Of a DNA stretch of 64,000 nt, positions 8,252 to 21,104 are shown piece after piece. The notes beneath the pieces were generated by a model that worked only from the letters and a program-made list of their open reading frames with translations, had not been told where the DNA came from and did not search any database. Location: positions 372,001-436,000 of the forward strand of contig NZ_JADDIV010000002.1 in NCBI RefSeq assembly GCF_015070875.1, read 5' to 3'. Every line of letters starts with the position of its first letter. The first letter of the stretch is position 1. This stretch comes from Ramlibacter pallidus (lineage in GTDB: Bacteria; Pseudomonadota; Gammaproteobacteria; Burkholderiales; Burkholderiaceae_C). Position numbers and translations under genes: made by a program.

Positions 8252-9457
8252 TCACGGCTCCTGGATGCTTTGGGCAAGCCACTTCTGCGCCAGGCGGACG
8301 AAATAGCTGGCGCCGATGGGGATGATCTCGTCGTTGAAGTCGAACGAGGTGTTGTGGATGATGCAAGGACCGGGCCCATGGTCCGGCAGGCGGTGGCCGC
8401 CGTCGCCGTTGCCGATGAAGGCGTAGCAGCCGGGCCGGACCTTCAGCATGTGGGCGAAGTCCTCGGCGCCCATCACCGCCGGAAAGTCCGCGTCCACGCG
8501 GTCGCCGCCCACGATGTCGCGCATCACTTCGGCGGCGAAGCGGGCTTCGTGCGCATGGTTCACCACCGGCGGCGACGCGCGGCGGAAGAAGATCTCGGCG
8601 CGGCAGCCGTGCGCCTGGGCGATCCCGTCGGCGATGCGGCGCATGCCGCCCTCGATCGCATCGGTCGCCGCTTCGGAGAAGGTCCGCACCGTGCCGCCCA
8701 CCCAGGCTTCGTCCGGGATCACGTTCGGCGCTCCCGAGCCCTGGATCTGCGTGACGGCCAGCAGGGCGCGCTCGGTGGACGCGATCACCCTGGGCACCAG
8801 CGTCTGGAGTTGCTGCCCCAGGTCGATCACCGCCGCCACCGGGTCGATGCCGGTGTGCGGCAGGGAGGCGTGCGTGCCACGGCCGTGCATCGTCACCTTC
8901 CAGGTGTTGCTCGACGCCATCAGCGCGGCCTCGTTCAGCGCGAACCCGCCGACGGTCTCGATCGCGAAGTTGTGCAGCGCGAAGACGGCCTCGCAGGGAA
9001 AGCGCTCGAACAGGCCGTCCTGGATCATCTTCAGCGCCCCGGCCTTGCCCATTTCCTCGGCCGGCTGGAAGATGAAATGCACCGTGCCGTCGAAGTCGCG
9101 CGCCTGCGCCAGGTGCCAGGCCGCGGCCAGCAGCATGGTGGTGTGGCCGTCGTGGCCGCAGGCGTGCATGCGGCCGTCGTGCGTGGAGCGGTGCGGGAAG
9201 CGGTTCTCTTCCTGCAGCGGCAGGGCGTCGAGGTCGGCGCGCAGGCCGATCGTGCGGCGGCCGGTGCCGCACTTCAGGACGCCGACGACGCCGGTGCCGG
9301 CGATGCCCTCGTGCACCTCGATGCCCCATTCGCGCAGGAGGTCCGCAACGACCTTCGAGGTGCGGTGCTCCTCGAAGCCGAGCTCCGGATGGGCATGGAT
9401 GTCGCGGCGCAGCGCGACGAAGCGAGAGATGTCGGCGAAGCTGTCAACGAGGTTCAT
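8252..9457 (-). CDS. M20-family amidohydrolase (hippurate hydrolase/aminoacylase type)
   Basis: 401 residues, the usual length of M20D amidohydrolases. Metal and catalytic motifs are intact: LRRDIHAHPELGFEE, LRADLDALP, the HACGHDGHT ligand block, IFQPAEE, GRGTHAS in the lid domain, and MGAEDFA. These enzymes use a metal centre to hydrolyse N-acyl amino acids or related amides in the cytoplasm. The neighbouring Bug receptor gene starts 2 bp downstream, so uptake and hydrolysis of an amide or carboxylate may be linked. The substrate cannot be read from the sequence. The ATG start aligns with the family's N-terminus (MNLVDSFADISRFVALRRDIH). Confidence 0.9.
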   Translation of the reverse strand: MNLVDSFADISRFVALRRDIHAHPELGFEEHRTSKVVADLLREWGIEVHEGIAGTGVVGVLKCGTGRRTIGLRADLDALPLQEENRFPHRSTHDGRMHACGHDGHTTMLLAAAWHLAQARDFDGTVHFIFQPAEEMGKAGALKMIQDGLFERFPCEAVFALHNFAIETVGGFALNEAALMASSNTWKVTMHGRGTHASLPHTGIDPVAAVIDLGQQLQTLVPRVIASTERALLAVTQIQGSGAPNVIPDEAWVGGTVRTFSEAATDAIEGGMRRIADGIAQAHGCRAEIFFRRASPPVVNHAHEARFAAEVMRDIVGGDRVDADFPAVMGAEDFAHMLKVRPGCYAFIGNGDGGHRLPDHGPGPCIIHNTSFDFNDEIIPIGASYFVRLAQKWLAQSIQEP

Positions 9458-9486
9458 GGCCCCGGAGTATGCAACGCCGCCCGGCG

Positions 9487-10854
9487 CTAGAACGGAAGCT
9501 TCGGCATCCCTTTGCCGCCGCCGCCCATGCGCTTCATCATCTTCATCAGCCCGCCGCCCTTCATCTTCTTCATCATCTGCTGCATCTGCTCGAATTCGTT
9601 GAGCAGGCGGTTCACTTCCTGGACCTGGACGCCGGCACCGGCGGCGATGCGGCGCTTGCGGGTGGCCTTGATGATCTCGGGCTTGCGGCGCTCGGCGGCC
9701 GTCATGCTGCAGATGATCCCCTCCTTGCGGCGGATGTCGCGCTCGGCCTTGTCCATGTCGACCTGGCCCGCCTTGGCCTGCACCTGGGCCGGCATCTTGT
9801 CCATCAGCGTCGACAGGCCGCCCATGCTCTTCATCTGCTGCAGCTGCGCGAGGAAGTCGTTCAGGTCGAAGCCCTGGCCGCTCTTGACCTTGGCCGCGAG
9901 CTTCTGCGCCGCCTCCATGTCGACGCCGGCCTGCACCTGCTCCACCAGCGCGACGATGTCGCCCATGCCGAGGATGCGGCCGGCATGGCGTTCGGCGTCG
10001 AACACCTCCAGCCCGTCGATCTTCTCGCTCACGCCCGCGAACTTGATCGGCGCGCCGGTGATCTGCCGCACCGAGAGCGCCGCGCCGCCGCGCGAGTCGC
10101 CGTCGAGCTTGGTCAGCACGATGCCGGTGAGCGGCAGCGCCTCCCGGAAGGCCTTGGCGGTGTTGACCGCGTCCTGGCCCTGCATCGCGTCGACCACGAA
10201 CAGCGTCTCGACCGGGTTCACGGCCGCGTGCAGTTCCTTGATCTCGCGCATCATGGCCTCGTCGATCGCCAGCCGGCCGGCCGTGTCGACCAGCAGGACG
10301 TCGAAGTACTGGCGGCGTGCGTGGTCCAGCGCGGCGCGCGCGATGTCCACCGGCTTCTGGTCCGGCGTGCTCGGGAACCACTCGGCGCCCGCCTGCTTCG
10401 TGACGGTCTTCAGCTGCTCGATGGCGGCGGGGCGGTAGACGTCGCCGGACACCGTCAGCACCTTCTTGCGGCGTTTCTCGATCAGGTGCTTGGCCAGCTT
10501 GGCCGTGGTCGTGGTCTTGCCGGCGCCCTGCAGGCCCGCCATCAGGATCACCGCCGGCGGCTGCGCGGCGAGGTTGATGTCGCTCACGCCCTCGCCCATG
10601 GTCGCGACGAGTTCGCGATGGACGATGCCCACCAGCGCCTGCCCGGGGTTCAGCGAGCCGACCACCTCCTGCCCGAGCGCCTTGTCCTTGACGCGCGCGA
10701 TGAAGTCGCGCACCACGGGCAGGGCGACGTCGGCTTCGAGCAGCGCCATGCGGACTTCGCGCAGCATCTCCTGCACGTTGTCCTCGGTGATGCGGGCCTG
10801 GCCGCGCATCTGCTTGACGAGGCGGGAAAGTTTGTCGGAGAGGGCGGAGGCCAT
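9487..10854 (-). CDS. ffh: Signal recognition particle protein Ffh
   Basis: 455-residue SRP54 GTPase that binds 4.5S RNA and signal sequences and targets nascent membrane proteins to FtsY. It has an N domain (ALSDKLSRLVKQMRGQ), a G domain with GLQGAGKTTTTAKLA, DTAGRLAIDEAMM and TKLDGDSRGGAAL, and a Met-rich M domain ending in QQMMKKMKGGGLMKMMKRMGGGG. I chose the ATG at 10854 (MASALSDKL) because it matches the usual N-terminus; an upstream in-frame start would only add MAPPPLP. The gene is divergent from ypjD, an arrangement conserved in many proteobacteria. Confidence 0.97.
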   Translation of the reverse strand: MASALSDKLSRLVKQMRGQARITEDNVQEMLREVRMALLEADVALPVVRDFIARVKDKALGQEVVGSLNPGQALVGIVHRELVATMGEGVSDINLAAQPPAVILMAGLQGAGKTTTTAKLAKHLIEKRRKKVLTVSGDVYRPAAIEQLKTVTKQAGAEWFPSTPDQKPVDIARAALDHARRQYFDVLLVDTAGRLAIDEAMMREIKELHAAVNPVETLFVVDAMQGQDAVNTAKAFREALPLTGIVLTKLDGDSRGGAALSVRQITGAPIKFAGVSEKIDGLEVFDAERHAGRILGMGDIVALVEQVQAGVDMEAAQKLAAKVKSGQGFDLNDFLAQLQQMKSMGGLSTLMDKMPAQVQAKAGQVDMDKAERDIRRKEGIICSMTAAERRKPEIIKATRKRRIAAGAGVQVQEVNRLLNEFEQMQQMMKKMKGGGLMKMMKRMGGGGKGMPKLPF

Positions 10855-10927
10855 GGGAAGTGGGGGTGGCGCCACAGGCTGGCCGCGGAGCGGCAGAGGC
10901 AGGAAGGCCAGGGGCTAAACTTGGTCC

Positions 10928-11728
10928 ATGATTTTATCCAGTGCCTCCCCGGCGAGTGTGGCGCTCTCCGTCGCCGCGGCCACGGCCTATGCCGTGCCCG
11001 CCGCGGCGGCGGCCCGCCTCAGCGAGGGGGCGGCACGCGCGGCCCTGCTGGTCGCATGGGTGCTCCACGGCGCGGCCCTCGCGTGGGGCCTGGTCGGGGA
11101 TTCGCCCCGGTTCGGCTTCGCGCCGGCGATCTCGGTGACCGCGTGGCTGGTGCTCACGGTGTATGCGGTGGAACGCCAGGTGTTCCCGCAGCTGCAGGCC
11201 CGCTGGGTGCTGGCCGCGCTGGGCGCCGCGGCGGTGCTGCTGGCCGCGGTGTTTCCCGGGACGCCCCTCCACGTCAACACCTCCGCGTGGTTGCCGCTGC
11301 ACTGGGCGCTGGGCATCGCCTCCTACGGCCTCTTCGCCGCCGCGGTGGTGCATGCCTGGCTGATGCAGCGCACCGAGCACACCATGCGCATGGCCACCGC
11401 CGAACCGCAGGCCGGGCTGCCGCTGCTGACGCTGGAACGCCTCACCTTCCGCTTCGCGGGCGCCGGGTTCGTGCTGCTGACCGCCACGCTGGTGGTGGGC
11501 GTCTTCTTCTCCGAGCGCGTGTACGGGCGCGCCTTCCGCTGGGATCACAAGTCGGTGTTCTCGGTGCTGGCGTGGGTCGCGTTCGCCCTGCTCCTGCTGG
11601 GGCGGCTGCGCTTCGGCTGGCGCGGACGCAAGGCGGTGCGCGTGATCTACATCGGCTCGCTGCTGCTCCTGCTGGCGTACGTCGGCTCGCGCTTCGTGCT
11701 CGAGGTGGTCCTGAGGCGGCCCGCATGA
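10928..11728 (+). CDS. ypjD: Inner-membrane cytochrome c assembly-like protein YpjD (CcsA family)
   Basis: 266 residues with about eight hydrophobic segments. The CcsA/CcmC-type core is seen around HVNTSAWLPLHWALGIASYGLFAAAVVHAW and FRWDHKSVFSVLAWVAFALLLLG. It has no tryptophan-rich WWD loop as long as that of true haem exporters, and divergence from ffh points to YpjD rather than CcsA proper. YpjD's biochemical role is not established. The stop overlaps the start of the next gene by 4 bp (ATGA). Confidence 0.82.
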   Translation: MILSSASPASVALSVAAATAYAVPAAAAARLSEGAARAALLVAWVLHGAALAWGLVGDSPRFGFAPAISVTAWLVLTVYAVERQVFPQLQARWVLAALGAAAVLLAAVFPGTPLHVNTSAWLPLHWALGIASYGLFAAAVVHAWLMQRTEHTMRMATAEPQAGLPLLTLERLTFRFAGAGFVLLTATLVVGVFFSERVYGRAFRWDHKSVFSVLAWVAFALLLLGRLRFGWRGRKAVRVIYIGSLLLLLAYVGSRFVLEVVLRRPA

Positions 11729-11949
11729 AATACCTCCTGCTGCTGGCCGTCCTGGGGGTGGCCTACTTCCTCTGGCGCAACGCGCGGGTGGCGGCACGCG
11801 GCGCCCCGAAGCGGCCGCCGCCGCCCCTGCCGCAGGAGATGGTGCGCTGCGCCGAATGCGGCGTGCACCTGCCGCGGGCCGATGCCGTCGCCGGCACCAA
11901 CGGCCTGCCCTACTGCAGCGCGGAGCACCGGCTGCGCTCCGGCAGCTGA
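11725..11949 (+). CDS. Small membrane-anchored zinc-ribbon protein (PP0621 family)
   Basis: 74 residues. An N-terminal helix (YLLLLAVLGVAYFLWR) is likely a membrane anchor. It is followed by a Pro-rich linker and a metal-binding ribbon, CAECGVHLP then YCSAEHR, with Cys-X2-Cys and Cys-X3-His spacing. This composition and its position between ypjD and pilS match the small PP0621-type proteins of pseudomonads and Burkholderiales. The function is unknown. The 4-bp overlap with ypjD and the 8-bp gap to pilS suggest one transcript. Confidence 0.8.
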   Translation: MKYLLLLAVLGVAYFLWRNARVAARGAPKRPPPPLPQEMVRCAECGVHLPRADAVAGTNGLPYCSAEHRLRSGS

Positions 11950-11957
11950 GGCGGCAC

Positions 11958-13675
11958 ATGGCACCGCCTCCGTCCACCTGGGCGAACTCCACGTGGGCCT
12001 GGGACACGCCTCCCGCGCCGCCGCCCGAGCGGCCGGAAGACTCCGCCTTCTACCGTCTCTGGCTCGGCTTCATGATGGCGCGCATCGCCATCGCGATCAC
12101 CCTGCTGGTCCTGCTCGGGGCGCTGATGGTTGCCGGCGTCGCCCCCATGAACCCGTGGCAGCTGGGGCTGTGCGGCACCTACCTGGCGGCCTCGCTGGCG
12201 GTGCGCGCGTTCACCCGGCCGGCACCGCCCGGGCGCACCTTCGATCCGCAGTGGGTCTCCACCATCGGCATCGACCTGGTGGCGTTCTCCACGCTGCACT
12301 TCCTCGAGGCCGCCAGCCTCAACTACGCGCCGCTGTTCGCCCTGCCGGTGCTGACCGCGTCGGTGCTCGGTTCCGGGCTGCTGGCGCTGGGCACCGCCGC
12401 GGCGGTCACGCTGCTGCTGCTGGTCGACGCCTGGCTGCAGTCGCTCGTGTTCCTCGACCCTGCGGCCCGCCTGGTGCAGGCGGGCTTCGCCGGCGGCGGC
12501 TACTTCCTGGTGGCCTTCCTCGCCAACCAGCTTTCGCAGCGACTGGCCGGCGAGGAGCAGGCCGCGCGCCGCAGCCTGTCGGCGGCGCGCACGCAGGGGC
12601 AGGTCAACGAGCTCGTCATCGAGAGCCTGCGCGACGGCCTCCTGGTGGTCAGTGCGGACTGGCGGGTCCATGCCGCCAATCCCGCCGCGCGCGCGCTCCT
12701 GGGGTGGCAGGCCCGCGAGGCCCCCGCGTCGCTGGCGCTGGTGTCCCGCCCCGGCTGGAGGCCGCTGGCCGCGCTGGCGCAGCGCACCTTCGACACCGGC
12801 GACCCGCAGAGCGCGGAGCTCGCGCTGGAACTGGCGGCGGGCGAGAGCCTGCACCTGAAGGTGCGCACGCGCCTCACGCCGCCGCCGGACGCATACGCCG
12901 AGACGCTGTGCGTGATGTTCCTGCAGGACCTGCGCGAGGTGGAGGCGCAGCTGCGCACCGAGAAGCTGGCCGCCATGGGCCGCATGTCCGCCGCCGTCGC
13001 CCACGAGATCCGCAATCCGCTCGCCGCCATCGCACAGGCCAACGGCCTGCTCGCCGAGGAGCTGACCGAACCGGGCCAGCAGCAGCTGACGACGCTGGTC
13101 CAGAAGAACGCGCAGCGCCTGTCGCAGATCGTGGAGGAGATCCTCAACCTCGCGCGCGTGCAGCCGCGCACCGCCGACTGGCTGGAGCTCGACGCGGTCG
13201 TCCGGGGCTTCGCGGGGGAATGGGAGCGCAACGCGCAGGCGGGAGACCGCCTGCGGCTGCAGCTCGATTCGCACGCCGCCTGGGCGGCGTTCGACGGCGA
13301 GCACCTGCGGCGCGTGCTCGTGAACCTCCTCGACAACGCGCTGCGCTACGTCTCCGGCGCGCCCGCCGCGATCATCGTCGCCACCGATTGGTCGGCAGGC
13401 GACTGCCGGCTGCACGTCTGGAGCGACAGCCCGCCGCTGGATGCCAGCGTGCAGCGCCACCTGTTCGAACCCTTCTTCTCGTCGGAGAGCCGCTCCAGCG
13501 GCCTGGGGCTCTACATCTGCCGCGAGTTGTGCAAGCGCCACGATGCGGAAATCTCTTATGCCCGCGCGCCCGCGCCCGACGCGAGCGGCCGCGAGGGGAA
13601 CGCGTTCACCGTGACTTTCCGCACGCGCACGACGGTGGTGCCAGGCGGCGCACCGTTTGCCACAATACGCGCCTG

Positions 13676-13676
<1 letters not shown>
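11958..13676 (+). CDS. pilS: Two-component sensor histidine kinase PilS
   Basis: 572 residues. Six or so N-terminal transmembrane helices (about 35-200) are followed by a PAS-like segment (LVVSADWRVHAANPAARALLGW). The HisKA box AVAHEIRNPLAAI carries phosphorylated H349, and the ATPase has N box NLLDNALRY and G box SGLGLYICRELC. This is the PilS arrangement, in which the membrane domain senses pilin levels and controls type IV pilus genes through PilR. The stop TGA shares its A with the pilR ATG. No pilus structural genes lie nearby, as is common for pilSR in Burkholderiales. Confidence 0.88.
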
Positions 13677-15134
<1,458 letters not shown>

Positions 15135-15157
<23 letters not shown>

Positions 15158-15731
15158 GGGCGCCGCGGCGCTCTGGGACGGCGGCTGGTACCGCTTCGCG
15201 CACCGCATCGCCTCGCCGAACTTCGGCCCGCGCCCCGGCGGCGCCAGCATCGACCTGGTGGTGGTGCATTCGATCAGCCTGCCGCCCGGCGTCTTCGGCG
15301 GCGACGAAGTGCAGCGCCTGTTCACCAACACGCTGGACTGGGACGCCCATCCCTACTTCCAGCAGATCCGCGGCATGCAGGTGTCGGCGCACTTCTTCAT
15401 CCGCCGCGACGGCGCGCTGATCCAGTTCGTGGATTGCGACGCGCGCGCCTGGCACGCCGGACCTTCGCGCTGGCGCGGGCGGGACAACTGCAACGACGAT
15501 TCGGTGGGCATCGAGCTGGAAGGGCTCGAAGGCGGGAGCTTCGAGCCGGCGCAGTACGAGGCACTGGCGGTGGTGTGCGCCGCCCTCGCGGAGCGCTACC
15601 CGATCCGCCATGTCGCCGGCCACGAGCACATCGCGCCGGGCCGCAAGAACGACCCCGGCGCCGGCTTCGCATGGCCGCTGCTGCAACGCGAACTCGGCTG
15701 GCCCGCCGAGTGGTTCCCCCCTTCCGCCTGA
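15135..15731 (+). CDS. ampD: 1,6-anhydro-N-acetylmuramyl-L-alanine amidase AmpD
   Basis: 198-residue cytoplasmic zinc amidase that cleaves anhydroMurNAc from stem peptides during wall recycling, which keeps AmpR-dependent beta-lactamase induction low where AmpR exists. Zinc ligands by comparison with enterobacterial AmpD are H45 (VVVHSISLP), H163 (VAGHEHIAPGRK) and D173 (NDPG), with catalytic E127 in VGIELEG. There is no signal peptide, as expected for AmpD rather than periplasmic AmiD. The start overlaps the end of pilR by 23 bp. Confidence 0.93.
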
Positions 15732-15839
15732 AGCACCCGCCGGCAAGTTGCTGAGGCACAACGCGACAACTGCGAAGCAGTTCACGCTTTGGGGCGGCGC
15801 GTCGCGGCGTCCGGCCCGCCTCACAGGCTGCGCACAGCG

Positions 15840-15848
15840 TTGTCCACA
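15840..15848 (+). promoter_or_regulatory. Possible DnaA box upstream of nrdA
   Basis: TTGTCCACA differs at one position from the TTATCCACA DnaA box and lies about 150 bp before nrdA. In E. coli nrdAB is DnaA-regulated, so the position makes sense, but a single imperfect 9-mer is weak evidence. Confidence 0.3.
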
Positions 15849-15875
15849 GCTCGTTCACCGGGTTGCTCGGTACAA

Positions 15876-15891
15876 CCACTACCTGTAGTGG
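15876..15891. promoter_or_regulatory. NrdR box 1
   Basis: CCACTACCTGTAGTGG is an inverted repeat with two perfect 7-base arms around CT. It resembles NrdR boxes and sits just upstream of the -35 element. A second copy begins exactly 32 bp later, the three-helical-turn spacing typical of paired NrdR boxes in front of ribonucleotide reductase genes. Confidence 0.75.
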
Positions 15892-15892
15892 C

Positions 15893-15921
15893 TTGCAATG
15901 CCCCGAGACCCTATCTATAGT
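15893..15921 (+). promoter_or_regulatory. Sigma-70 promoter of nrdAB
   Basis: -35 TTGCAA (15893-15898), a 17-bp spacer and -10 TATAGT (15916-15921). Transcription would start near 15928, giving a leader of about 64 nt to the nrdA ATG. The -10 element lies inside NrdR box 2, so repressor binding would block polymerase. Confidence 0.7.
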
Positions 15922-15923
15922 GC
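15908..15923. promoter_or_regulatory. NrdR box 2
   Basis: ACCCTATCTATAGTGC is a weaker copy of box 1, with start-to-start distance 32 bp. Its right half TATAGTG contains the -10 hexamer. NrdR is an ATP/dATP-sensing repressor of ribonucleotide reductase operons. The nrdR gene itself is not in the window. Confidence 0.7.
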
Positions 15924-15991
15924 CCCGGCAGACGGAAGGCGATTAAACTTCGCCCCCTTCGCAGAACAACCGCAGCACGAGGACGAACCGC

Positions 15992-18913
<2,922 letters not shown>

Positions 18914-18950
18914 TTCGAAGCGCGAAGCACACGCGAAATGAACGAGGTAT

Positions 18951-18973
18951 CGGCGTTCTCCGACAGAACGCCG
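18951..18973 (+). repeat. Perfect hairpin in the nrdA-nrdB intergenic region
   Basis: CGGCGTTCT (18951-18959) and AGAACGCCG (18965-18973) form a perfect 9-bp stem with a CCGAC loop. No T run follows, so full termination is unlikely. It could be a partial terminator or an mRNA-stabilising element that sets the NrdA:NrdB ratio. The rest of the 150-bp gap shows nothing else clear. Confidence 0.5.
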
Positions 18974-19063
18974 ATGCAATCAAGCAACAAAATGCGAGCC
19001 GGATGTGAACGGACACTTTGATTCCACCATCCGGGCTCGCATAATCCGAGCACTGGAACACCT

Positions 19064-20293
19064 ATGTTGACCTGGGACGACGAAGTCACGCCCACACCGT
19101 CAAAGCCCGTGAGCAGCGGTTTAGCCACCAACCGCGAGGCGATGCATTCACCGCTCGCGACCGCACCCGCTTCCGTTCCCCAGCCTGCACTGCGCACCCT
19201 CGACGACGGCGCCATCGCGCCGGCCGCCGTCACGCCGATCGTGACGAAGCCCGCCGCCGCCGCACAGACCGCCGCACGCCGCGTCACCGCCGCCGACAAG
19301 CGCATCATCAACGGGCAGACCGACGTCAACCAGCTCGTCCCCTTCAAGTACAAGTGGGCCTGGGAGAAGTACCTGTCCACCTGCGCCAACCACTGGATGC
19401 CGCAGGAAATCAACATGAACCGCGACATCGCCCTCTGGAAGGACCCGAACGGGTTGTCCGAGGACGAGCGCCGCATCATCAAGCGCAACCTCGGCTTCTT
19501 CGTGACGGCCGACTCGCTGGCCGCCAACAACATCGTGCTGGGCACCTACCGCCACATCACGGCGCCCGAGTGCCGCCAGTTCCTGCTGCGCCAGGCGTTC
19601 GAGGAAGCGATCCACACCCACGCCTACCAGTACATCGTGGAGTCGCTCGGCCTGGACGAGTCCGAGATCTTCAACGCGTACCACGAGGTCGCCTCGATCC
19701 GGGACAAGGACGAATTCCTGATCCCGTTCATCGACGCGATCATGGACCCCAACTTCCACACCGGCACGCCGGAGACCGACCAGACGCTGCTCAAGAGCCT
19801 GATCGTGTTCGCCTGCCTGATGGAAGGCCTGTTCTTCTACGTCGGCTTCACCCAGATCCTGGCGATGGGCCGGCAGAACAAGATGACTGGCGCCGCCGAG
19901 CAGTACCAGTACATCCTGCGCGACGAGTCGATGCACTGCAACTTCGGCATCGACCTCATCAACCAGATCAAGCTCGAGAACCCGCACCTGTGGACCGCCG
20001 ACTTCAAGGCGGAGATCAAGGCGCTGTTCCTCAAAGCCGTCGAACTCGAGTACCGCTACGCCGAGGACACCATGCCCCGCGGCGTGCTGGGACTCAATGC
20101 CTCCATGTTCAAGGGCTACCTGCGCTACATCGCCAACCGGCGTGCCACGCAGATCGGCCTGGAAGCGCTTTTCCCGAACGAGGAAAACCCCTTCCCGTGG
20201 ATGAGCGAAATGATTGACCTGAAGAAAGAGCGCAATTTCTTCGAGACCCGCGTGATCGAATACCAGACGGGTGGCGCTCTTTCCTGGGATTGA
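19064..20293 (+). CDS. nrdB: Ribonucleoside-diphosphate reductase, beta subunit NrdB
   Basis: 409 residues. It carries the R2 di-iron site by alignment with E. coli: D150 (VTADSL), E181, H184, radical Tyr188 (EAIHTHAY), then E in [12 protein letters not shown] and the ExxH pair in RDESMH. The subunit generates the tyrosyl radical passed to NrdA. The first 75 or so residues are Ala/Pro/Thr-rich and absent from E. coli NrdB, with the conserved fold starting near [15 protein letters not shown] later start would remove the tail, but the upstream ATG is plausible with the short nrdA spacing. The interaction tail ends in GGALSWD. Confidence 0.94.
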   Translation: MLTWDDEVTPTPSKPVSSGLATNREAMHSPLATAPASVPQPALRTLDDGAIAPAAVTPIVTKPAAAAQTAARRVTAADKRIINGQTDVNQLVPFKYKWAWEKYLSTCANHWMPQEINMNRDIALWKDPNGLSEDERRIIKRNLGFFVTADSLAANNIVLGTYRHITAPECRQFLLRQAFEEAIHTHAYQYIVESLGLDESEIFNAYHEVASIRDKDEFLIPFIDAIMDPNFHTGTPETDQTLLKSLIVFACLMEGLFFYVGFTQILAMGRQNKMTGAAEQYQYILRDESMHCNFGIDLINQIKLENPHLWTADFKAEIKALFLKAVELEYRYAEDTMPRGVLGLNASMFKGYLRYIANRRATQIGLEALFPNEENPFPWMSEMIDLKKERNFFETRVIEYQTGGALSWD

Positions 20294-20380
20294 AACGGCA
20301 ACTGCGAGTGAGTTTGGAATAGTGCCCGCATGCACCACCGCCCGGAAAGAGGCGGGGGCATGACGGGTGATGGTGTTCGT

Positions 20381-20404
20381 GGGGCTGGGCCAAGGCCCAA
20401 CCCC
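20381..20404 (+). repeat. Long GC-rich hairpin downstream of nrdB
   Basis: GGGGCTGGGCC (20381-20391) pairs with GGCCCAACCCC (20394-20404) with one mismatch. It has no T run. It lies 88 bp after nrdB and may end or stabilise the nrd mRNA. The 190-bp gap up to the next gene also contains an inverted repeat GTTGAT-GTG-ATCAAC at 20450-20464 just before the H1-like gene's Shine-Dalgarno (possible operator, low confidence). Confidence 0.4.
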
Positions 20405-20484
20405 GCGGATCGCTTCGCGCTACCAACAATGCGCGGAGTGCTTCTTATGGTTGATGTGATCAACTTGACTAGGAGATAGAGAAA

Positions 20485-21000
20485 ATGGCAACTGCGAAGA
20501 AATCGGCCGCGCGTAAAGCCCCGGCCAAGAAGGCATCCGCGAAGAAGACGACGGCGAAGAAGGCCACCGCCAAGAAGACGACGGCGAAGCGCCCGGCCGC
20601 CAAGAAGACGGCCGCCAAGCGCCCGGCCGCCAAGAAGACCGCGGCGAAGCGCCCGGCCGCGAAGAAGGCCGCAGCGAAGCGCCCGGCCGCCAAGAAGGCC
20701 GCCGCCAAGCGCCCCGCCGCCAAGAAGTCGGCTGCGAAGAAGACGACGGCGAAGAAGGCCACCGCGAAGAAGAGCACCGCCCGCAAGGCGACTGCGAAGA
20801 AGAGCACGGCCAAGAAGGCTGCGAAGAAGGCCTCCGGCGGCGCGAAGAAGGCTGCGAAAGCGCCTGCTGCGAAAAAGGCTGCCAAGAAGGCGCCTGCTGC
20901 CAAGCCGGCTGCTTCGGCCTCCGCTTCGGCTGCGCCCGCGGCTCAGACCACCCTGAACCCGCAGGCCGCCTGGCCTTTTCCGACCGCGGCCAAGCCGTAA
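20485..21000 (+). CDS. Histone H1-like Lys/Ala-rich DNA-binding protein (AlgP/HC2-like)
   Basis: 171 residues, almost entirely Ala, Lys, Thr, Pro and Arg in AAKK, TAKK and AKRPAAKK units. This is the composition of bacterial H1-like proteins (AlgP of Pseudomonas, Hc2 of Chlamydia) that bind DNA non-specifically. Residues 32-81 are five tandem 10-residue repeats. The last 20 residues differ ([17 protein letters not shown]) and may be a separate conserved tail. AGGAG lies 9 bases before the ATG. Repeat number is likely to vary between strains by slippage. There is no signal peptide, so it is a cytoplasmic nucleoid protein. Confidence 0.88.
   Translation: MATAKKSAARKAPAKKASAKKTTAKKATAKKTTAKRPAAKKTAAKRPAAKKTAAKRPAAKKAAAKRPAAKKAAAKRPAAKKSAAKKTTAKKATAKKSTARKATAKKSTAKKAAKKASGGAKKAAKAPAAKKAAKKAPAAKPAASASASAAPAAQTTLNPQAAWPFPTAAKP
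20578..20727 (+). repeat. Five 30-bp tandem coding repeats in the H1-like gene
   Basis: Each unit encodes [11 protein letters not shown] (the first reads [10 protein letters not shown]). Units differ at a few third positions (GCG/GCC, AAG fixed), so they are diverged but in register. They code for protein and are not a CRISPR array. Confidence 0.85.
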
Positions 21001-21056
21001 GTCGCACCACGGGGAAGACGCCCTCGCGTTTTTCCCCGTGGCCGGCAGGTCACCCG

Positions 21057-21083
21057 ACGCCACGGCGATGCCGTGGCGTTTTT
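21057..21083 (+). terminator. Rho-independent terminator after the H1-like gene
   Basis: Perfect 10-bp stem ACGCCACGGC (21057-21066) and GCCGTGGCGT (21070-21079), loop GAT, then a T tract to 21083. Just upstream a second 10-bp stem, CCACGGGGAA (21007-21016) with TTCCCCGTGG (21032-21041), has a long loop and no T run. Confidence 0.85.
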
Positions 21084-21104
21084 CATTGGCGCGATACTTC
21101 GCGC

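Noticed and set aside
15840..15848. Replication origin marked by a DnaA box
   Set aside because: A single imperfect box without AT-rich unwinding region, dnaA or parAB; more likely regulatory, if anything.
20578..20727. Regular 30-bp repeats considered as a CRISPR array
   Set aside because: No unique spacers; the units code in frame for AKRPAAKK peptide repeats of an H1-like protein.
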